This document shows, piece after piece, positions 58,613 to 64,000 of a stretch of 64,000 bases of DNA (its first letter is position 1; each line of letters starts with the position of its first letter). The translations under genes and the position numbers were made by a program. A model generated the notes under the pieces. The model did no database searches, was not told the DNA's origin, and saw only the letters and a program-made list of their open reading frames with translations. Source of the stretch: Nonomuraea thailandensis (GTDB lineage: Bacteria > Actinomycetota > Actinomycetes > Streptosporangiales > Streptosporangiaceae); the NCBI RefSeq assembly GCF_024172165.1, contig NZ_JAMZEB010000002.1, forward strand, positions 4,175,501-4,239,500, read 5' to 3'.

Positions 58613-59878
58613 ATGTCACGACACATCAAGATCACCGCTGCCGTCGCGGCGGCCGCGTTGCTCGCCACCGCCTGCTCGCAGGGATCGGCCACCAGGGGCA
58701 CCACCGCCGAGGCCGGCGGCAAGGTGACGCTGCGGTACTTCACCTTCTCCGCCGCGCCCGACCACGTGAAGGACCTCGACACGATCGAGAAGGCCTTCGA
58801 GAAGGAGAACCCGAACGTGGACGTGGTCGTCGAGACCGCGCCCTTCGACCAGTACTTCACCAAGCTGCAGACCAGCATCGCCGGCGGCACCGCGCCCGAC
58901 ACCTTCGAGCTCAACTACGAGAACTTCGTCACCTACGCCAGCGCCGGCTCCCTGCTCGACCTCGGCACGGTGGCGGGCGACGTGGACACCTCGGTGTACG
59001 CGCAGGAGTCGCTCAACGCCTTCAAGCGGGACGGCAAGCAGTACGCGCTGCCCGCCTCCTTCTCCACGGTCGTGCTCTTCTACAACAAGGACCTGTTCGA
59101 CGCGGCCGGCGTGCCCGTGCCGACCGCGGACTGGACCTGGCAGGACGAGCAGGCCGCCGCCGAGAAGCTGACCGACAAGAAGAAGGGCGTGTACGGCGAC
59201 TTCCAGCCGGTGCAGTTCTTCGAGTTCTACAAGACGCTCAAGCAGGCGGGCGGCGAGTTCCTGTCGGCCGACGGCAAGAAGTCGGCCTTCAACAGCCCGC
59301 AGGGCGTCAAGGCCGCCACCTGGCTGGTGTCCAAGGTGGGCGAGACGATGCCGACCGAGGCCGAGATCGGCGGCACCGCCGACTACGACACCAACCTGTT
59401 CAAGTCCGGCAAGCTCGCCATGTGGCACAACGGCATCTGGCAGTTCGCCGGCCTGAAGGACGTGCCCTTCGAGTGGGACGTCGTCGTCGAGCCGGGTGAC
59501 TCCGCCAAGGCCAGCGCGGTCTTCCACAACGCGGTGGCGGCCTCCTCCACCACCAAGCACGGCAAGCAGGCGTGGGCCTGGGCCCGGTTCCTGTCGGCGT
59601 CCGGCACCGCGGCCACCACCCGGATCCAGTCGTCGTGGGAGCTGCCGCCGGTCTCCGACCAGCAGGTGCTGTCCGGCTACCTCAAGGACCCGAAGCCGGC
59701 CAACCGGCAGGCGGTCTTCGACTCGCTCAAGTCCATCGCGCTGCCTCCGGTGATCAAGCGCCAGCAGGAGATGCAGGACGCGGTGACCAAGGAGCTCAGC
59801 GAGGCCGCGGCCGGGCGCAAGAGCGTCGAGGACGCGCTCAAGGCGGCCGCCACCGAAGTCGACGCGCTGCTCGGCTAG
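58613..59878 (+). CDS. ABC sugar-binding lipoprotein
   Basis: A 421-residue extracellular binding protein of family 1. The signal peptide ends in the lipobox LATAC with Cys21. VTLRYFTFSAAPDHVKDL and TIEKAFEKENPNVDVVVE are the usual first lobe, and GGTAPDTFELNYENF follows. It delivers the sugar to the permeases upstream. No ATPase gene is near; a shared MsiK-type ATPase is assumed. Confidence 0.9.
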   Translation: MSRHIKITAAVAAAALLATACSQGSATRGTTAEAGGKVTLRYFTFSAAPDHVKDLDTIEKAFEKENPNVDVVVETAPFDQYFTKLQTSIAGGTAPDTFELNYENFVTYASAGSLLDLGTVAGDVDTSVYAQESLNAFKRDGKQYALPASFSTVVLFYNKDLFDAAGVPVPTADWTWQDEQAAAEKLTDKKKGVYGDFQPVQFFEFYKTLKQAGGEFLSADGKKSAFNSPQGVKAATWLVSKVGETMPTEAEIGGTADYDTNLFKSGKLAMWHNGIWQFAGLKDVPFEWDVVVEPGDSAKASAVFHNAVAASSTTKHGKQAWAWARFLSASGTAATTRIQSSWELPPVSDQQVLSGYLKDPKPANRQAVFDSLKSIALPPVIKRQQEMQDAVTKELSEAAAGRKSVEDALKAAATEVDALLG

Positions 59879-59912
59879 CCGTTCCCCCTTCTACGCACTC
59901 AGGAGAGTTTCG

Positions 59913-60998
59913 TTGTCCCTCGTCGCGCACAGCCTCGACGTGATCAAGAGTTTGCAGGCGCCTTCAGGGGCCTACCCGGCCTCGCCCACCTTCTCCGCCT
60001 ACCGCGGCTACTCCTGGCTGCGCGACGGCGCGTTCATCGCCGAGGGGGTGAGCAGGCACGGCGACGTGGCCGGCGCGGACGCCTTCCACGCCTGGTGCGC
60101 CCGGGTGGTCGGCGACCGCGCGGGCCAGGTGGACGCGCTGGTGTCCCGCGCGGAGCGCGGCGAGGCGGTCACGGCGGCCGAGATGCTGCCGACCCGCTTC
60201 ACGCTGGACGGCGTGGACGGCGACGACGACTGGTGGGACTTCCAGCTCGACGGGTACGGCACGTGGCTGTGGGCGCTGCGCGAGCACGTCGTCCGGCACG
60301 GCGGGGCGGTGGCCGGCGTCGAGAAGGGCGTCAGGACGGCGGCCCGCTACCTGACCGCGTTCTGGCGGGTGCCCTGCTACGACTGGTGGGAGGAGCACGT
60401 CGAGCACCGGCACGTGGCGACGCTCGGCTCCATCCACGCGGGCCTGCGGGCCGCCGTCGCGCTCGGTGTGCTGAGCGCGACGGAGTCGGCGGCGGCGGCC
60501 GGGGCCGTCGAGGGCATCGCGGAGCTCGTGGCGCGCGAGGGTCTCGCCGAGGGCGGGCATCTGCGCAAGTGGCTCGGCAGCGACGCGGTGGACGGCAGCC
60601 TGCTGGCCTGCGTCGAGCCGTTCGGGCTGTACCCGGCCGGGCATCCGGCCGGCGAGGCGACGGTCGCCGAGGTCGAGCGGCAGCTCGCCCGCGACGGCGG
60701 CGTGTACCGCTACCTCGACGACACCTTCTACGGCGGCGGGCGGTGGCTGCTGCTGGCCGGGTTCCTCGGCTGGAACCACGCCCGCGCCGGGCGGCGGGAC
60801 GAGGCCGTGCGTCACCTGGAGTGGATGGCGGCGCAGGCGACGCCCGAGGGCGACCTGCCCGAGCAGGTGTCGGACCTGCTGCTGGCCCCGGACCGGCGGC
60901 AGGAGTGGCTGGACCGGTGGGGCCCGGTGGCCACGCCGCTGCTGTGGTCGCACGGCATGTACCTGATCCTCGCCCACGAGCTGGGGGTGACGGCGTGA
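59913..60998 (+). CDS. Short GH15-like glucohydrolase (isomaltose-type)
   Basis: A 361-residue (alpha/alpha)6-barrel protein. YRGYSWLRDGAFIAEG matches the GH15 substrate-site region. Likely catalytic acids are Glu160 in YDWWEEH and Glu317 in DLPEQVS. It has only the catalytic domain, no N-terminal beta domain and no signal peptide, as in intracellular isomaltose glucohydrolases I recall from actinomycetes; the 157-residue distance between the two acids fits that group. The start is TTG 59913 with AGGAGAG upstream. It would release glucose from imported oligosaccharides. Confidence 0.78.
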   Translation: MSLVAHSLDVIKSLQAPSGAYPASPTFSAYRGYSWLRDGAFIAEGVSRHGDVAGADAFHAWCARVVGDRAGQVDALVSRAERGEAVTAAEMLPTRFTLDGVDGDDDWWDFQLDGYGTWLWALREHVVRHGGAVAGVEKGVRTAARYLTAFWRVPCYDWWEEHVEHRHVATLGSIHAGLRAAVALGVLSATESAAAAGAVEGIAELVAREGLAEGGHLRKWLGSDAVDGSLLACVEPFGLYPAGHPAGEATVAEVERQLARDGGVYRYLDDTFYGGGRWLLLAGFLGWNHARAGRRDEAVRHLEWMAAQATPEGDLPEQVSDLLLAPDRRQEWLDRWGPVATPLLWSHGMYLILAHELGVTA

Positions 60999-63262
60999 TC
61001 CGGCATCGGCCTCATGGCTCGGGGCACCCGTACGCGGAGACGGAGGACCAGCGCGTCCCGGCCAGGCCGCTGGACGGCGAGAGCGTGGAGCTGCGGGTGC
61101 GCGCGTCGGCGCGGGTCGTCTCCGTGGTGTGCGACTGGTCGGTGGACGGAGCCGCGCCCGCCGAACTGCCCCTCACCAGAGGGGACGACCGCCCGCCCGC
61201 CGACGCGGCCGAAGGGACCAGCCCGGCGACCGGCGCGGTGGAAGGGGCCGGGGCGGTGGACGGCGGGCATCTGGCCGCGGCGCAGGCGCGTGCCGCCCGG
61301 GCCGCGGCCGGTTCCTGGGCCGTGCGCACCCCGGCCCTCCGGTCGGGCGCCCGCTACTCCTACCGCTTCCGCGCCACGACGGCCGACGGTGCCGGCCGTA
61401 CCACCCGCTGGTTCGAGGTGACGGCGGCGACCTGGACGGACGCGGGCGGCAAGCTGGAGATCGCCGGCGCCGACCGGGTGGTGCCGGGCAGCGTGCGCTG
61501 GCTCGCCGACGGCGACGGCCCGCTGCGGGTGCGCTTCGAGCTGGCCCTCGGCCCGGACGAGCACGTGGTGGGCTTCGGCGAGCGCTTCGACGCCGTGGAC
61601 CAGCGGGGCCGCACCCTCGACGCGGTGGTGTTCGAGCAGTACAAGGCGCAGGGCCGGCACGGCCGCACGTACCTGCCGATGCCGTACGCGATGGTGGTGG
61701 GCGGCCGGGAGAGCTGGGGCTGGCACGTGCGCACCTCGCGGCGCACCTGGTACGACGTCGGCGCGTCGCGCCCGGGCCGGATCGTGGTCGAGGCCGAGAC
61801 CGGCCCGGACGGCGAGCTGGGCGTGCGCTTCTACGACGGCCGGCGCCCGGCGGACGTGCTGAACGCCTTCCTCGGCGACGTGGGCCGCCCGGCCGAGCTG
61901 CCGGAGTGGGTGTTCCGGTTGTGGGCCAGCGGCAACGAGTGGAACACCCAGGAGCGCGTGCTGGCCGAGATGGACCGGCACCGCGAGCACGGCATCCCGG
62001 TGGGCGCGCTGGTCATCGAGGCGTGGAGCGACGAGACGACGTTCACGGCGTTCCGCGGGGCCGAGTACGAGCCGTCGGAGGAGCCCCACCGGCTGGCCGA
62101 CTACACCTTCCCCGCGGGCGGGCCGTGGCCGGATCCCAAGGGCATGGTGGACGAGCTGCACCGCAGGGACGTCAAGGTGCTGCTGTGGCAAATCCCGCTG
62201 CAGAAGATGCGCCCGCACCCCCGCCACCAGGCTGCTGTGGACGCCCGGCAGCTCGCCGAGCGCGGCTACGGCGTGCGCGAGGCCGACGGCCGCCCCTACC
62301 GCAACCGGGGCTGGTGGTTCCCGCTGGCGCTCATGCCCGACCTGTCCTCCCAGGAGGTCCGCGACTGGTGGACGGCCAAGCGCCGCTACCTGGTCGAGGA
62401 GGTCGGCGTCGACGGGTTCAAGACCGACGGCGGCGAGCACGCCTGGGGCCACGACCTGCGCTACGCCGACGGGCGTGACGGCGCGGCGGGCAACGGGCTG
62501 TTCCCCGTGCACTACGCCCGCGCGTTCGGCGACCTACTGCGTGCCTGCGGCAAGGCGCCGGTGACGTTCAGCCGGGCCGGGTTCGCGGGCTCGCAGCCGC
62601 ACGGCGCGTTCTGGGCGGGCGACGAGGACTCCACCTGGGAGGCGTTCCGCTCCTCGATCAGGGCCGGGATCACGGCCTCGGCCTGCGGGATCGTGTACTG
62701 GGGCTGGGATCTGGCGGGCTTCTCCGGGCCGGTGCCGGACGCCGAGCTGTACCTGCGGGCGGCGGGGGCCTCGGCGTTCATGCCGATCATGCAGTACCAC
62801 TCCGAGTTCAACCACCACCGCACGCCCGCCCGGGATCGCACGCCGTGGAACGTGGCCGCCCAGAGCGGGGACGAGCGGGTCGTCCCGGTGTTCCGGCGGC
62901 TGGCCGAGCTGCGGGAGCGGCTGGTGCCGTACCTGGCCGAGCAGGCGCGGGCGGCGACGGCCGGCGGCGCGCCGCTGATGCGCGGCCTGTTCTTCGACCA
63001 CCCTGACGATCCCGGGGTGTGGCGGCACCCGCTGCAGTTCCAGCTCGGCGACGCGCTGCTCGTCGCGCCCGTGACCGAGCCCGGTATCACCGGGACGTCC
63101 GTCTACCTCCCTGAGAGACAGGGCGGCTGGGTCGACGTCTGGACCGGGCGCGAGCTGGCCGGCGGGCGGACGGTGAGCCTGCCCGCCGACCGGCTCGACC
63201 GCCCGCCCGTGTTGTGCGCGGCGGAGCACTGGACCCGTCTCTCCCCTGTGTTCACCGTTTGA
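60995..63262 (+). CDS. Cytoplasmic GH31 alpha-glucosidase/xylosidase-type enzyme
   Basis: A 755-residue retaining glycosidase. The N-terminal beta domain (GFGERFDAVDQRGRT) precedes the barrel. The nucleophile is Asp478 in DGFKTDGGE and the acid/base is Asp543 in WAGDEDSTW. No signal peptide. GTG 60995 overlaps the GH15 stop as GTGA, so the two enzymes are made together. Specificity (alpha-glucoside or alpha-xyloside) cannot be read with certainty; the FKTDGGE variant and the neighbouring GH15 enzyme are compatible with alpha-glucan fragments. Confidence 0.87.
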   Translation: MIRHRPHGSGHPYAETEDQRVPARPLDGESVELRVRASARVVSVVCDWSVDGAAPAELPLTRGDDRPPADAAEGTSPATGAVEGAGAVDGGHLAAAQARAARAAAGSWAVRTPALRSGARYSYRFRATTADGAGRTTRWFEVTAATWTDAGGKLEIAGADRVVPGSVRWLADGDGPLRVRFELALGPDEHVVGFGERFDAVDQRGRTLDAVVFEQYKAQGRHGRTYLPMPYAMVVGGRESWGWHVRTSRRTWYDVGASRPGRIVVEAETGPDGELGVRFYDGRRPADVLNAFLGDVGRPAELPEWVFRLWASGNEWNTQERVLAEMDRHREHGIPVGALVIEAWSDETTFTAFRGAEYEPSEEPHRLADYTFPAGGPWPDPKGMVDELHRRDVKVLLWQIPLQKMRPHPRHQAAVDARQLAERGYGVREADGRPYRNRGWWFPLALMPDLSSQEVRDWWTAKRRYLVEEVGVDGFKTDGGEHAWGHDLRYADGRDGAAGNGLFPVHYARAFGDLLRACGKAPVTFSRAGFAGSQPHGAFWAGDEDSTWEAFRSSIRAGITASACGIVYWGWDLAGFSGPVPDAELYLRAAGASAFMPIMQYHSEFNHHRTPARDRTPWNVAAQSGDERVVPVFRRLAELRERLVPYLAEQARAATAGGAPLMRGLFFDHPDDPGVWRHPLQFQLGDALLVAPVTEPGITGTSVYLPERQGGWVDVWTGRELAGGRTVSLPADRLDRPPVLCAAEHWTRLSPVFTV

Positions 63263-63278
63263 GAGGAGCACCCGCCCC

Positions 63279-64000
63279 ATGAGTTGGTTACGGTCGGCCG
63301 GCACCGTCACGGCGCTCGTCCTGCTCGCGTCCCTGGTCGCCGTCCCCGCCTTCGCCCTGGACGGCGTCCACCACAATCCGACCGGAATCGACGACCTGTA
63401 CTCCAGCGAGCCCACCGAACGTGTCCCGCGCGACCCGATGGCCGGGGAACCGGTCCAGATCAACGCGACGACCTGGCCGGTCGAGCCCGGCCAGACCGTC
63501 TGGGTCACCTGGACCAGGAACGGGGTGAGCCAGACCCCGGTGGGCGCCGCCTGGGACCACAACAGCGGCGACAACAGCTACTGGAAGATCAACCTCGGCA
63601 CGTTCGCCCGGGGCGACAAGATCTCCTACACGGTCAACGCCGACGTGAACGGGGGCGGGCAGCGCAGCACCGGCCCGTTCGCGTTCACGGTCACCTCGTG
63701 GAGCACGGTGACGAACGTGACCGGCTTCACCGACAACGGCACGTCGGTGGACGTCACGACCGGTGACAGCGCGGGGAGCTTCACCCCGAAGATCCGCTTC
63801 GCCTTCCCCGCGCTCGACCGGTTCCGCACGCAGATCGCCCCCAGCGGCTCGGGGCTCGGCATCTCCGGCGTCTCCGGGTACACGGTGGCGAACTCGGCGA
63901 GCACGCTGACGATCTCCACGAGCTCGCTCGTCCTGAAGATCCAGAAGTCGCCGTACCGGCTGTCGGTCTACAAGGGCGACGGGACGACGCTGATCACCCG
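63279..64000 (+). CDS. Secreted protein, N-terminus of a likely GH31 enzyme (partial)
   Basis: The first 240 residues run off the right edge. A signal peptide (TVTALVLLASLVAVPAFA) is followed by LDGVHHNPTGIDDLYSSEPT and beta-rich sequence. VKLPA is absent but IRFAFPALDRFRTQIAPSG and SPYRLSVYKGDGTTLI look like the mutarotase-like N-terminal domain of secreted GH31 proteins. GAGGAG lies about 11 nt before ATG 63279. As an extracellular member of this operon it would shorten the polymer before uptake. Confidence 0.7.
   Translation, partial: MSWLRSAGTVTALVLLASLVAVPAFALDGVHHNPTGIDDLYSSEPTERVPRDPMAGEPVQINATTWPVEPGQTVWVTWTRNGVSQTPVGAAWDHNSGDNSYWKINLGTFARGDKISYTVNADVNGGGQRSTGPFAFTVTSWSTVTNVTGFTDNGTSVDVTTGDSAGSFTPKIRFAFPALDRFRTQIAPSGSGLGISGVSGYTVANSASTLTISTSSLVLKIQKSPYRLSVYKGDGTTLIT

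Noticed and set aside
60095..60994. An N-terminal 300-residue extension of the GH31 enzyme
   Set aside because: It overlaps the GH15 gene in another frame and is Arg/Gly-rich shadow sequence; GTG 60995 with GTGA overlap is the natural start.

Overview
The window looks like chromosomal DNA from a high-GC actinomycete. Coding GC3 is very high, GTG and TTG starts are common, and TetR, MarR, LacI and ROK regulators, ECF sigma factors with fused SnoaL-like domains, and secreted glycosidases are abundant. Streptosporangiales/Nonomuraea-like is my inference; no rRNA, tRNA, CRISPR array or intact mobile element is visible. I found no transposase, only a short fragment resembling a tyrosine recombinase C-terminus.

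Layout. 0-11 kb is a loose mix: an FAD amine-oxidase-type protein, small membrane and secreted proteins, a TetR/carboxylesterase divergent pair, a GNAT, a DUF6292-like gene, a decayed NB-ARC/TPR gene, and an MFS/AraC (DJ-1 fused) divergent pair. 11.1-17.1 kb is a tight four-gene run that I consider the most interesting part: a GCS2-type carboxylate-amine ligase, an AsnO-like N-acetylglutaminylglutamine amidotransferase homologue, an S9 prolyl-oligopeptidase-type peptidase and a C45 NTN hydrolase/acyltransferase. It looks like a make-amidate-trim pathway for a small glutamyl or dipeptide-type compound, and it lacks the usual Ngg synthetase. A RecQ helicase follows.

18.9-31 kb holds regulator-plus-enzyme modules. 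These are a TetR with a frameshifted MBL lactonase-like gene and a perfect palindromic operator, an ECF41 sigma factor with an LLM flavin oxidoreductase, DUF899 protein and an SDR preceded by an ECF41-type promoter, an SDR/TetR divergent pair with twin operators, a UspA protein, and a second ECF sigma factor paired with two VOC proteins. 31-35 kb is a LacI/GH78 alpha-L-rhamnosidase pair with a clear promoter and operator. 35.4-43.9 kb contains a HEAT-repeat protein with a His-rich insertion, DUF4383 protein, GH25 lysozyme, a MarR/nitroreductase pair, a carotenoid cleavage oxygenase and a KAS III-like ketosynthase.

43.9-49 kb is a gene graveyard: a deleted and frameshifted aldo/keto reductase, an ArsR-MFS remnant joined by 13-bp tandem repeats, a DHA2 transporter with an internal deletion, and a cupin fragment. 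Among these sits an intact sugar-type operon (GPH transporter plus ChbG-like deacetylase). 49-55 kb contains a TetR/Dabb pair with twin operators, a large AAA ATPase with a GNAT-like region and a C-terminal HTH, and a MarR/DHA2 efflux module. 55.5-64 kb is an alpha-glucoside-type utilisation operon: ROK regulator, two ABC permeases, lipoprotein binding protein, short GH15-like glucohydrolase, GH31 alpha-glucosidase-type enzyme, and a secreted protein running off the right edge. No ABC ATPase is present; a shared MsiK-type ATPase elsewhere is the likely partner.

Short GC-rich tandem repeats recur throughout, both in intergenic DNA and inside genes (RecQ N-terminus, HEAT protein, ROK/permease junction), and they often sit at deletion or decay junctions.
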